Positions 26,008-34,381 of a stretch of 64,000 nt of DNA are shown one piece after another (position 1 is the first letter of the stretch; every line of letters begins with the position of its first letter). Position numbers and translations under genes: made by a program. The notes beneath the pieces are model-generated. The model saw only the letters and a program-made list of their open reading frames with translations, ran no database searches and was not told the origin of the DNA. The stretch comes from Myxococcales bacterium. Lineage in GTDB: Bacteria; Myxococcota_A; UBA9160; SMWR01. The stretch is taken from positions 55,292 through 119,291 of the forward strand of contig JADFQO010000004.1 of NCBI GenBank assembly GCA_022561775.1, written 5' to 3'.

Positions 26008-26847
26008 CTAGACCACATCCGCGAACGAGCGCTCCATTCGCTTGAAAAAGAGCCCGCCCGTTACAAAGAGAACGGCGGAAACACACACCGACAGAAGAAC
26101 CAGTGATCCCGGCGGATCGCCATGCGCGAAAAGCGCCCAGCGAAAACCCTCGATCACGCCCGCCATGGGATTGAGGGCGTACAGCCACTGGAAGTCCGGG
26201 GGAACGAGAGATGCGGGATAGACGACTGGCGAACCATACAACCAGACCTGAATGACAAACGGGATCAGCTGCCCGACATCGCGGAAATAGACGTTGAGGG
26301 CCGAGAGCCAGGTTCCGACGCCAACCGCCGTCACCCAGGCCCACAGTACGCACAACGGCAAGAGATAGAGGCTGTGCGGGGTTGGTGCGATCTGGTAGTA
26401 GAACATCATCGCGAACAGAACCGACGACGCGATCAACAGATCCACCAATGGCGCGAGCGTGGCGGCCATCGGGACGATCAAACGAGGAAAGTAGATCTTC
26501 GTGAGCAGGTTGCGCTCGGCGACCATACTGAGGGTCGCCTTCTGCAACGACTGGGAGAAGAACAGCCAGGGCAGCAGACCCGCGTAGCAGAAGATCGGAT
26601 ACGGAATGCCATCGGTGGGGATCTTCGCCAACCTGCCGAAGATGATGGTGAAGATCGCCATCGTGATCAGCGGCGTCAGCAGCGCCCAGAGAATGCCGAG
26701 AACGGACTGCTTGTAGCGCACCGATACATCGCGCCACACCATGAACCCGAACAGCTCGCGGTAGACCCACAACTCCTTGAAGTCGATGGAACCCCACCCG
26801 CTGGGCGGAGCGATCACCATTTCGACATCGCGCGATTCAGCGGGCAT
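26008..26847 (-). CDS. Polysaccharide ABC exporter permease, Wzm-like
   Basis: 279 residues, ABC-2 type. An amphipathic N-terminal helix with LWVYRELFGFMVWRDVSVRY precedes about six transmembrane segments. KQSVLGILWALLTPLITMAI and WLFFSQSLQKATLSMVAERN are conserved in the O-antigen/teichoic-acid export permease family. WLYGSPVVYPASLVPPDFQW and ALNPMAGVIEGFRWALF mark the last periplasmic loop. The stop codon TAG is followed at once by the ATG of the ATPase gene. A 105-bp repeat copy lies 23 bp upstream of its start. Confidence 0.93.
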   Translation of the reverse strand: MPAESRDVEMVIAPPSGWGSIDFKELWVYRELFGFMVWRDVSVRYKQSVLGILWALLTPLITMAIFTIIFGRLAKIPTDGIPYPIFCYAGLLPWLFFSQSLQKATLSMVAERNLLTKIYFPRLIVPMAATLAPLVDLLIASSVLFAMMFYYQIAPTPHSLYLLPLCVLWAWVTAVGVGTWLSALNVYFRDVGQLIPFVIQVWLYGSPVVYPASLVPPDFQWLYALNPMAGVIEGFRWALFAHGDPPGSLVLLSVCVSAVLFVTGGLFFKRMERSFADVV

Positions 26848-26870
26848 GGACCATCTCGTGGTTGCCGGAC

Positions 26871-26975
26871 AGAAGACCGCGGAGCCCGCGGCAAATCAGG
26901 CCCCTCCGGTGGTCTTCATCGTCCACAAACCGGCAAATCCTGAGTGGAACCCTGTGGATAACCTCAGACTGACGG
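26871..26975. repeat. 105-bp direct repeat, copy 1
   Basis: This stretch matches 27780..27884 in the same orientation with about 10 mismatches over 105 bases and no gaps, by manual alignment. The best conserved core, from TCCTGAGTGGAACCCTGTGG through the final GACGG, differs at a single position. TGTGGATAA at 26953-26961 equals the DnaA-box consensus on the other strand, but the second copy has TGTGGATCA. It lies between the permease start and the plus-strand methyltransferase gene. Confidence 0.9.
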
Positions 26976-27018
26976 TGGAGTGATTTGCGCATCACCCGAC
27001 CTTCGGCATCCTTCGCCC

Positions 27019-27723
27019 ATGGCGAATCCAGACCAGTACCTAAGCGGCGAGTACCAGGCGAAGAACCCCACCTTCCACGTGGAGGACTCCCCGTGGAAGG
27101 CCGAGCAGATCCGCCGGATGATCGACTCGGAGAGAATTCCCGCCGGCCGCATCGCCGAGGTGGGATGCGGTGCCGGCGAGATCGCGGTACAGCTCGCGGG
27201 ACACTATCCCTCCACGCGGCTCGACGGGTTCGAGATCAGCCCGCAGGGGTTCGCCCTGTGCCGCCAGCGGGAGTCGGATCGGATCAAATTCTACAATACC
27301 GACTTTGCAGCAACGCAGACGCCGCCCTACGACATCGTGCTCTGTATCGATGTCTTCGAACACATCGAGGACTCGTTCGCCTTTCTGCGAGGCCTGCGTT
27401 CCCGCGGCGCTGGATTCATCTTCCACATCCCCCTCGACATGAACGTTCAGATGGTGGCCCGCTCGGCGCAGATCCTGATGGTTCGTTCCTCCGTCGGTCA
27501 CATCCACTACTATTCGAAGGACACGGCCCTCGCCATCCTCGAGGACTGCGGCTACGAGATCCGCGCCTGGTTCTACACCCCGAACGGTGTCGACCGCCCC
27601 ACCAGCACGAAGGCACGCCTCTTGCGACTGCCCCGTAAGATTCTGTTCGCGCTCAGCAAAGACTTGACAGTCAGGTTCCTGGGAGGTTTTTCCCTGCTCG
27701 TCTACGCCGTGCCGCGTGGATGA
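27019..27723 (+). CDS. Class I SAM-dependent methyltransferase (inverted cassette between direct repeats)
   Basis: 234 residues from ATG 27019; a GTG at 26980 would add 13 residues. The SAM-binding motif I is IAEVGCGAGEIAVQLAG, followed by LDGFEISPQGFALCRQR (acidic residue after strand 2), PYDIVLCIDVFEHIEDSFAF (motif II region) and FIFHIPLD. The C-terminal hydrophobic stretch (FLGGFSLLVYAVP) suggests membrane contact. It is the only plus-strand gene between 16.7 and 29.9 kb and is bracketed by two 105-bp direct repeats. This fits insertion or loop-out of a single-gene cassette. It may methylate a glycan sugar; the target is unknown. Confidence 0.82.
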   Translation: MANPDQYLSGEYQAKNPTFHVEDSPWKAEQIRRMIDSERIPAGRIAEVGCGAGEIAVQLAGHYPSTRLDGFEISPQGFALCRQRESDRIKFYNTDFAATQTPPYDIVLCIDVFEHIEDSFAFLRGLRSRGAGFIFHIPLDMNVQMVARSAQILMVRSSVGHIHYYSKDTALAILEDCGYEIRAWFYTPNGVDRPTSTKARLLRLPRKILFALSKDLTVRFLGGFSLLVYAVPRG

Positions 27724-27779
27724 GAAGAAAAACAAGACCCGCACGAAGTCTCCACTCGAGACCGCCCAGCCAGAACGAG

Positions 27780-27884
27780 AGAAGACCCCAGAGACCGCGG
27801 CGAATCAGGCCCCTCCGGTGGTTTTCACCGTCCACGAATCGGTAAATCCTGAGTGGAACCCTGTGGATCACCTCAGACTGACGG
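27780..27884. repeat. 105-bp direct repeat, copy 2
   Basis: Second copy of the repeat at 26871..26975, same orientation, 909 bp downstream start to start. It sits between the methyltransferase stop and the convergent epimerase stop at 27910. No terminal inverted repeats or transposase remnant are visible at either copy. Confidence 0.9.
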
Positions 27885-27909
27885 ATGGCGGGAACTCGGG
27901 GCGAATCGG

Positions 27910-28890
27910 CTACGAACTGGCGTCGCCCCGAGCCTTCAGCTGTTCGTGGATCCAGCGGTAGGTGATCTCGATGCCGCGCTCCAGGCTGGTCTGCGGCAGC
28001 CAGCCGAGGACGCTGCGCAGTCGCCGGTTGTCGCTGTTGCGGCCGCGGACGCCCTGGGGCTTGCTGGCGTCGTACTGTTTCTTGATCGACTTGCCGGCAG
28101 CCTCGGCGACCATGTCGACGAGTTCGTCTACCGAGATCAGGCGGTCCTGACCGAGATTCAGCGGCTCGCGGTAGTCCGAGCGCATCAGCCGGCAGATCCC
28201 TTCGACGCAATCGTCGATATAGCAATAGGAGCGGGTCTGCTTGCCGTCGCCCCAGACTTCGATGGAGTCGTTATCGGCAGCCATTGCGATCTTGCGACAG
28301 AACGCAGCAGGCGATTTTTCGCGACCGCCCTCGAAGGTGCCGAGCGGGCCGAAGATGTTGTGGAAGCGGACCACCCGCGTCTCCAGACCGTAGTCTTCCG
28401 CGTAGTGTCGACAGAGGCGCTCCGTGAAGAGCTTCTCCCACCCGTAGCCGTCCTCGGCGTCCGCCGGGTAGGCGTGTTCCTCGGCGAGCGGCGTGACGTC
28501 GGGCGTCTCCTGCCGATAACCGGGATAGACACACGCCGACGACGTGAAGAGAAATCGGCTGACCTCGTTGACCCGAGCCGCCTCGAGCATGTGGAGGTTA
28601 ATCAACGAGTTGTCGCGGGTGATCTCCGCCTTGTTGGTCTCGATGAATCCGATTCCGCCCATGTTGGCGGCGAGGTTGTAGACTTCGTCGATCTCGCGCG
28701 TCGCCTGCAGGCAATCGCTCCAACGGCGCAGATCGAGGATCTCGAACGACTGGGCGCGCGTCGGTTCGTACTCGGGAGCCTTGATATCCACGCCGCGTAC
28801 CCGGTAGCCGTCGGCGACGAGCCGGTTGGTCAGGTGGTGACCGATGAATCCACCCGCACCCGTGACGAGTACGCGTTTTCCCTGCTCCAT
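27910..28890 (-). CDS. GDP-mannose 3,5-epimerase-like extended SDR
   Basis: 326 residues. The NAD-binding motif VTGAGGFIGHHL starts near residue 10. The product strongly resembles plant GDP-mannose 3,5-epimerase (GME): EVYNLAANMGGIGFIETN, FTSSACVYPGY, YGWEKLFTERLCRHY, RFHNIFGPLGTFEGGREKSP, VWGDGKQTRSYCYIDDCVEG and GVRGRNSDN. The catalytic residues of Arabidopsis GME, as I recall them (Cys145, Tyr174, Lys178, Lys217), align with Cys120, Tyr149, Lys153 and Lys192, each offset by exactly 25. The reaction would yield GDP-L-galactose and/or GDP-L-gulose from GDP-mannose. The start abuts the stop of the WecG-like gene. A less specific GDP-sugar epimerase remains possible. Confidence 0.88.
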   Translation of the reverse strand: MEQGKRVLVTGAGGFIGHHLTNRLVADGYRVRGVDIKAPEYEPTRAQSFEILDLRRWSDCLQATREIDEVYNLAANMGGIGFIETNKAEITRDNSLINLHMLEAARVNEVSRFLFTSSACVYPGYRQETPDVTPLAEEHAYPADAEDGYGWEKLFTERLCRHYAEDYGLETRVVRFHNIFGPLGTFEGGREKSPAAFCRKIAMAADNDSIEVWGDGKQTRSYCYIDDCVEGICRLMRSDYREPLNLGQDRLISVDELVDMVAEAAGKSIKKQYDASKPQGVRGRNSDNRRLRSVLGWLPQTSLERGIEITYRWIHEQLKARGDASS

Positions 28891-29751
28891 CTAGAATTCC
28901 CTCGCCAATTGTCGAACGAAGTGAAAGAGAAAACGGGGGTTGTGGTAGAGGTATCGACGCCACAGGCGCCTCGGTTCGCAGCAGAGTCTGAACAGCCATT
29001 CGAGGCCCGAGACCTGCATCCACGCGGGTGCTTGTGCTTTGTGGCCAGCGTGAAAGTCAAAGGCTGCACCTACGCCCACCATGACACACGATAGCGTTTT
29101 TCGATGCTCGGCGATCCAACGCTCCTGCTTGGGGCAGCCCAGGCCGACGAAGAGAATGCTCGCGCCCGAGGCTTCGATGCCATCGATCGCTTTCTGATCC
29201 TCCTCAGCGGTAAGCGCGCGATACGGCGGAGCCCAGGCGAAGGACACTTCCAGGCCGGGATATCGCTTCCACATCCGCCGAACCAGCTCGTCCAGGACCT
29301 CGGCGCTGCTGCCGTAGAACCCCACCGACAGTCCGCGCTCACGCGCGAGGTCACAGACCATCGGAAGCAGCGACGGCCCGTAGACGCGCTCGGCTTTTTT
29401 GACGCCGAGCAGCCGCAGCGCCCAGACCAGGGGCACGCCATCTGGTGTCACCCGATCTGCGGAGTTCACGATCCGCTGGAACTCCGGATCGTCGAAGGCC
29501 TCCATCACCATGTGGACGGTGGAGACGCAAACCGCGCCGCCGTCCCCAGCCGAGACCAGGGCCGCGATCGCCTCGGCGGTCTCCCGGTAGCTGGTTCCGT
29601 CAACCCGCATCCCGAGCACGGTGCGGGACGGACAACTCCGGGCGGGAGAAGGATCCGACGCTCCATCCGGTTGTTCTTGCGGCCGGATCGGCTGGTCTGA
29701 GAATCTCGGAACGTTCACGTCCACTTCCGCAACGGGTTGCGCCCTGCCCAT
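28891..29751 (-). CDS. WecG/TagA/CpsF-family glycosyltransferase (GT26)
   Basis: 286 residues from ATG 29751, which has GGGGAG just upstream; a TTG at 29781 is an alternative. Family features are VCVSTVHMVMEAFDDPEFQR, ADRVTPDGVPLVWALRLLG (the Asp near the active site), VGFYGSSAEVLDELVRR, ILFVGLGCPKQERWIAEHR and VGVGAAFDFHAGHKAQAP. These enzymes add N-acetylmannosamine(-uronate) or similar to undecaprenyl-linked primers. The stop codon is followed at once by the ATG of the epimerase. It probably performs the second sugar addition after the WbaP-like initiator, although the primer is not known. Confidence 0.9.
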   Translation of the reverse strand: MGRAQPVAEVDVNVPRFSDQPIRPQEQPDGASDPSPARSCPSRTVLGMRVDGTSYRETAEAIAALVSAGDGGAVCVSTVHMVMEAFDDPEFQRIVNSADRVTPDGVPLVWALRLLGVKKAERVYGPSLLPMVCDLARERGLSVGFYGSSAEVLDELVRRMWKRYPGLEVSFAWAPPYRALTAEEDQKAIDGIEASGASILFVGLGCPKQERWIAEHRKTLSCVMVGVGAAFDFHAGHKAQAPAWMQVSGLEWLFRLCCEPRRLWRRYLYHNPRFLFHFVRQLAREF

Positions 29752-29881
29752 GAACTCCCCGTATCGGTGGAAAACGCGCAACAGTTGAGATGCGTGGTGT
29801 TATCGACACAGGTCGCCACCTCAAGGACGGCGAGATCCCCTCCGATGGATGTCGCGTACAGCAGAGGAGAGGGCCCACCCA

Positions 29882-31045
29882 ATGAGCCGTTCGCGCTCCC
29901 AGATTTCACTGCTGATGACGACCGCGCTGGGGCTCGGATCGGCTTTGTGGATCGCCACCGGCTGTGGCGAGATCGAGGTGATGAAGCGCTGGCCGAGCGG
30001 CGCCACACTGCTCGCGAATACCCGCAGCCTGGATCGACTGCTCGAACGCGTGGCGCGGCTCGAGGGAACACCGTTGGCCCGACGGGCCGAGGCAATCCGC
30101 GCTCTGCTTCCCAACTGCCCCACCGTCGAAGGCCGCGCAGAGAGCGGCCGGATGTCCGACCTCTGGACGGCGTTGGACTGCGCGACCGGGCGTTCGGACC
30201 TGGTCGCGCTCGAACAGGCGCGCAACGGTTGGGACCTCGCGGTCAGCGTTCCGGTCGCCGGCGACCATTGGTTGGGCACGCTCTCGATCCGCCCGAGTGG
30301 CGACGTCGAAATCGAAATCCGACTACCCCGCGTCGCCGCCGAGGGGCTGGCGAGCCTTGCGCTGCCCGGCGAGGAGGCGACTGGAGCCGTCGAGTTGAGC
30401 GAATCCGAAACCCTGCTTCACGCACGGGTTCGGCCTCGAGGCGGGCTCGACCTCGCTTCGCTGATCCCTTCGGACAGTCAGGGAGCCCGATTGTTTCGAC
30501 TCAAGAGCAAGCTATTCGCGGGCGTCGCTCTCGACGGGGTTTGGGAAATCGCGATCTACCTACCTGAGGTAGGCGATCCGATGCCTCCGACCGCGCTCGC
30601 ACTGAACTTCTCTCATCGCTCGGCGGCAGTTGCAGCAATGGAGGATTTCATCGGCAATCTACAGGAGTCCTGGCCCGTTGCTCGGACCTTCTTCCAGATC
30701 GACGAGGCGGAAGGCGCTTGTCTCCTCGACCTCGCGATCATGCCCGGCCTCGCACCCTGCTACGTCGCGACGGAGCGAGCGCTGATCCTAGGCTGGAACC
30801 CGGCCAGCCTGCGCAAGGCTCTCGACGGCCACCGCGACGAACGCGACGGGCTCGGAGATTTCAGTGCTGCGATCATCCACCTCGATCGCTTCGCCGACGC
30901 AGATCGGATCCTGTCTTCCGCGCTGTCGGCCGAAGCGATCCCGCATTCAACCCGATACCCCTGGAGGCGCATCACCGCGAAGGGGGCTCCCGATCCGTCC
31001 GGCTTTCGACTGCAGCTCCGATTCGAATCGGGCCTCGGTACATGA
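29882..31045 (+). CDS. Lipoprotein of unknown function, coupled to TPR-phosphodiesterase
   Basis: 387 residues from ATG 29882, with GGAGAGGG about nine bases upstream; an in-frame start at 29849 is less likely. The N-terminus has basic residues, a hydrophobic core and the lipobox IATGC, predicting a lipid-anchored periplasmic or outer-membrane protein. The mature part resembles no family I know. It has repeated beta-strand-like segments (GTLSIRPSGDVEIEIRLPRV) and a late CYVATERALILGWNPASL stretch, which recalls the surface pattern of proteins with DUF3352-like folds; this is weak. The stop overlaps the next start (ATGA), indicating translational coupling. Confidence 0.7.
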   Translation: MSRSRSQISLLMTTALGLGSALWIATGCGEIEVMKRWPSGATLLANTRSLDRLLERVARLEGTPLARRAEAIRALLPNCPTVEGRAESGRMSDLWTALDCATGRSDLVALEQARNGWDLAVSVPVAGDHWLGTLSIRPSGDVEIEIRLPRVAAEGLASLALPGEEATGAVELSESETLLHARVRPRGGLDLASLIPSDSQGARLFRLKSKLFAGVALDGVWEIAIYLPEVGDPMPPTALALNFSHRSAAVAAMEDFIGNLQESWPVARTFFQIDEAEGACLLDLAIMPGLAPCYVATERALILGWNPASLRKALDGHRDERDGLGDFSAAIIHLDRFADADRILSSALSAEAIPHSTRYPWRRITAKGAPDPSGFRLQLRFESGLGT

Positions 31046-33354
31046 TGAGGTGGAGGCTCGTCATCCTGCTCGCTGCGCTCGCGGTCTCGGCGGGGCTCGG
31101 GTTCATCTCGGTGCGCCACGCCGAGCAGAACGCCGCGATCCTCGATGCGTGTCGAGCCGTGGAATCCGGCGATTGGAACACCGCACTGCAGCGCACCGAA
31201 AAGCTTCCGCTCGGCGGAAGTTCCGCTCGAGACGCCGTGGGGTGTCGCTGTATCGCCCTGATCGAGACCGGTCGAGGCGTCGAATGCGAGTCGCTCATGG
31301 ATCGATTGCTCGCGGATCCCAGATCCGATGGCTGGTCGCCCAACCCGAGCCTCGCGGTTCACCTGATCCAGACACACCGGAGCGCGGGTCGCATCCGGGA
31401 AGCCGCCGATCTCGCGCGCCGCGCGGCAAGGCAGTTTCCGTCGAACGGCGATCTCTTCTTCCTGGAGCTCACGACCCGCTCGAGCGTCGAAGATGAAGCC
31501 CTGGTGTTGCGGGAGCTGGAGGCTCGAATCGACCCCGAAGCCGCGGAGGCGACCCGGATGCGAACCAGCCTCGCCACGCGTTACCTGATCCGAGGCGACG
31601 TGCGCCGCGCACTGGACATCCTCGGATCGGGCCCACCGGCGGGAAGTCGCGACGCGATCGAGCGATGGTACGACACCAGGGGTATGGCGTCGGCCAACAC
31701 CGGTGATCTGCACGCCGTAAAGCGAAGCTACGCCGAGTGGGCGCGAGCGGGTGGCCATCCGATCGAGTTACAGGCCCGCTACGCGCTCACCTTGAGTATC
31801 GCGGGACTCGCCGATCCGGATCAGAGCATCGTCAGCCTGCTGAGCGATGCTCTCGAGAAGACCGATGGCTTCATCGACGAACGCTTGCTCGAAGCATTGG
31901 CGACCCGTCTGATCCTGACCCTTGTCAACGCTGGCGAACAAGAGGAGGCCCTCGCCACCTACGACCGCTATCAACATCGTTTCGCGCTCGCAGGGTTGAC
32001 CCGCGAGGAACTCGAACGTTCTGCGATTCACCGCATACTCGAAACGGGAATTGCCGGACGGCCGCACGGAACGATTCGATTCTCGCTCCCGAGTCATGAC
32101 CCGCAAAATTCGCTGCTGATCTCTCCATTGCCGGAAGAGCCCGTAGACACAGACTTCCATCCGGTCGATTTGAACGCGTCTTCAGTCGTCGATGTGAATC
32201 GGCCTCTCGACGTTGCACCGGTGCGCTGGGTGTACCGAGATCGGGAAGGGAGCGTGCTCGCGTCGGGAACCGTGAATCCAGAACCCGGAGCGGTCGTATC
32301 CGTCTCGGTATCGCCGGGCAAGGCGCAGCCGCCGATGCGCGCGATCCTCCGCAGGGAGCCGGCCGATGGAAATCGGCGGGTTGTTCTGATCATGCTCGAT
32401 TGCGGAGATTGGCGACTGACCCAGTACCTGCGTACCCGGGGCGAGCTTCCGGTGCTGGATACCCTGCTATCGATCGGATTCCACAGCGTACTCGACAGCG
32501 ACCCGCCGCTCACCGCGGCTGCGCTCGAAGCGCTCGTGTGGCCGAAGCGGCGCGGTGGCGCATCCTTCGTCGGATTGGTGCATCAGATTGGAATCGAAGT
32601 CGCCGGCCTCGCCTCCGTGGGCGAAAATCCGTTCGGCGCGCTCTCCTGGATTCTTCCCGAAGAGGAGGACCTCTTCGCCGTCTTGGGATCCAAAGAGCAC
32701 TCGGCGGCCAATCTGCTCTTCAGTCACGGCGGGATTCGGGCCGGACACCACGGTGAGATCACGGGACCCAATGGTCTGCGACGACGGCTGTCCATCGCCA
32801 CGAGCTCGAGGGATCTTACCGACGAGGAGCGTAGGAAATGGCCCGGACTCGCAACGGATTCGGAGCGAGATGCCGTGCACCTTCGCACCATCGCGGCGAA
32901 ATTCGATACCGCGGCGGAAATTGCCCGGGCCGGAGAGATCGATTTCCTCGCTCTGCGCATCGAATCTCTCGACATCCTGACCCATTCCCACTTCGCGCAG
33001 ACGGTTCGCACGGGGCAGGACAACGGAAACCGCTTCCTCTACGAGCTGTATCGCTACATCGACACCCGGCTCGGTGAAGTCCACAACCTGCTGGACGAGG
33101 ACGACGTTTTCATCGTGATGTCGGATCACGGAATCCGAACCGCCATGGAGCATTCGCGTCACGCGATGTTCGTGGCGGCCGGTCGCGGTGTTCCGCTCGG
33201 AAGGGCGGACGGTCGGCCCGCACTCCGAGGCGTCTCGGCGGTGGTTGCGGATCTGATGGGTCTGGACGCGAGTTGGCCGCGCACCGGTGTAGCCCCCTGG
33301 GCGAGAGCCTCATCCGCGCGCGATCAGACGCCGGCCGCCGGTGAAGACGGATAG
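31042..33354 (+). CDS. TPR-repeat protein fused to an alkaline-phosphatase/phosphodiesterase-like domain
   Basis: 770 residues from ATG 31042; the longer upstream frame is a shadow of the lipoprotein gene. An N-terminal membrane anchor (RLVILLAALAVSAGLGFIS) precedes about 350 residues of helical repeats resembling TPRs. The C-terminal part resembles the type I phosphodiesterase/alkaline phosphatase superfamily: VVLIMLDCGDWRLTQYL (metal-binding Asp), DPPLTAAALEALVWP (Thr nucleophile position), LRIESLDILTHSHF (Asp and His), FIVMSDHGIRTAMEHSRHAM (Asp-His and His). Such enzymes act on phosphoesters or phosphoglycan groups, so it could trim or modify the polysaccharide. This location in the locus is the only support for that idea. 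Confidence 0.78.
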   Translation: MMRWRLVILLAALAVSAGLGFISVRHAEQNAAILDACRAVESGDWNTALQRTEKLPLGGSSARDAVGCRCIALIETGRGVECESLMDRLLADPRSDGWSPNPSLAVHLIQTHRSAGRIREAADLARRAARQFPSNGDLFFLELTTRSSVEDEALVLRELEARIDPEAAEATRMRTSLATRYLIRGDVRRALDILGSGPPAGSRDAIERWYDTRGMASANTGDLHAVKRSYAEWARAGGHPIELQARYALTLSIAGLADPDQSIVSLLSDALEKTDGFIDERLLEALATRLILTLVNAGEQEEALATYDRYQHRFALAGLTREELERSAIHRILETGIAGRPHGTIRFSLPSHDPQNSLLISPLPEEPVDTDFHPVDLNASSVVDVNRPLDVAPVRWVYRDREGSVLASGTVNPEPGAVVSVSVSPGKAQPPMRAILRREPADGNRRVVLIMLDCGDWRLTQYLRTRGELPVLDTLLSIGFHSVLDSDPPLTAAALEALVWPKRRGGASFVGLVHQIGIEVAGLASVGENPFGALSWILPEEEDLFAVLGSKEHSAANLLFSHGGIRAGHHGEITGPNGLRRRLSIATSSRDLTDEERRKWPGLATDSERDAVHLRTIAAKFDTAAEIARAGEIDFLALRIESLDILTHSHFAQTVRTGQDNGNRFLYELYRYIDTRLGEVHNLLDEDDVFIVMSDHGIRTAMEHSRHAMFVAAGRGVPLGRADGRPALRGVSAVVADLMGLDASWPRTGVAPWARASSARDQTPAAGEDG

Positions 33355-33420
33355 CGGCGCGACGACCCCCCTCGTCGATCGGTTCAGCAGGCCTCGAGCG
33401 CGAAACCCTCGAGATCGAGA

Positions 33421-34380
33421 TCAACCACCGTGGATGACCCGATACTCCTGGTGTAGGTAACCGCTCGAGCCCGCAATCCGCCCGAGCCCGTAGCTGAACA
33501 CGCGCAGCCCCTCAACGGCGACAGCGCGACCGCGCAGAGGGAACGTCAGCGCGAGCCCCGTCCCCTTGACCATGCAGAAGACGCCGTGCGCCAACAGGCG
33601 AAGTACGCTGCTGGAACGATGTTTCAACTGCACCCAGGCGGATGTAGTTCCGACTCGGAAGCCGCGTTGAACGAGCCAGCGCACCGTTGAGCGAGATGCG
33701 GGAACGCTCTCGTGAACGATCGCGTTGTCGGCCCAGATGATCTGGAAACCGGCCGCGAAGACGCGCGCGAAGAACTCGCCGTCGTCTCCTCCATTGAGCG
33801 CCATCGACTCATCGAAGTGGCGATCCAAGCTCTTGAAGACCGCGGTGCACACGAGCGCATTGTGGGTGAACGCCACATGGCGGAGCGTTCCGGTGGGGTG
33901 CCTTGGCCTCTCGTGGAACGCACCCTCTACGACCCAACGCGGGGGAGGTTCCACGTACCGCGGAAGACACGGTCCGGTGACGACATCCGCCCTGTAGTAT
34001 TCCTGTACGCGCAACAACTCCGCGAGCCAGTCGGGCTCGGGAGTCTCGTCATCGTCGATGAACGCGACGAAGTCGCTGTCGGCCAGCGCCAATACGAGCG
34101 CAGCATTGCGCGCAAACGGGATGCCACGGCGCTTCTCGACCACGTAACGCAGCGGATAGGCATATCGCGCGACCACCTCGTCGCAGACCGCTTTTGCCGA
34201 TCTGCCCGGGTCGTTGTCAACGACCACGATCTGAATCGCCGCGCCAGCGGGAGCTTCGAGGGTCTCGAATGCGCCGAGCAGGTTTGCGAGACCCCGCGGC
34301 CGACCGCAGGTTGCAACGCATACGCTCACGCGCCGGGCAGGAACCCCGTCGCAGCCCGGCTGCAAACTCGGCTTCGGCAT
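33421..34380 (-). CDS. Glycosyltransferase family 2 protein
   Basis: 319 residues. GT-A features: VSVCVATCGRPRGLANLLGA, IQIVVVDNDPGRSAKAVC, KRRGIPFARNAALVLALADS, DFVAFIDDDETPEPDW (metal site) and NGGDDGEFFARVF. A hydrophobic tail (HGVFCMVKGTGLALTFPL) may bind the membrane. It is a close paralogue of the adjacent upstream gene at 34382 and of 16671, and starts one base after that gene's stop. The sugar is unknown. The nearby GT2 at 35628 is more distant. Confidence 0.87.
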   Translation of the reverse strand: MPKPSLQPGCDGVPARRVSVCVATCGRPRGLANLLGAFETLEAPAGAAIQIVVVDNDPGRSAKAVCDEVVARYAYPLRYVVEKRRGIPFARNAALVLALADSDFVAFIDDDETPEPDWLAELLRVQEYYRADVVTGPCLPRYVEPPPRWVVEGAFHERPRHPTGTLRHVAFTHNALVCTAVFKSLDRHFDESMALNGGDDGEFFARVFAAGFQIIWADNAIVHESVPASRSTVRWLVQRGFRVGTTSAWVQLKHRSSSVLRLLAHGVFCMVKGTGLALTFPLRGRAVAVEGLRVFSYGLGRIAGSSGYLHQEYRVIHGG

Positions 34381-34381
34381 C

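Noticed and set aside
25466..26797. Minus-strand frame of 443 residues over the exporter
   Set aside because: Overlaps the Wzt and Wzm genes in another frame; Arg-rich composition and no domain.
30718..31041. N-terminal extension of the TPR-phosphodiesterase frame
   Set aside because: It lies inside the lipoprotein gene in another frame; the ATGA overlap at 31042 gives a membrane-anchored start.
33360..33377. Intrinsic terminator between the TPR-phosphodiesterase and GT2 genes
   Set aside because: A 6-bp CGACGA/TCGTCG hairpin exists but is short and lacks a T-tract.
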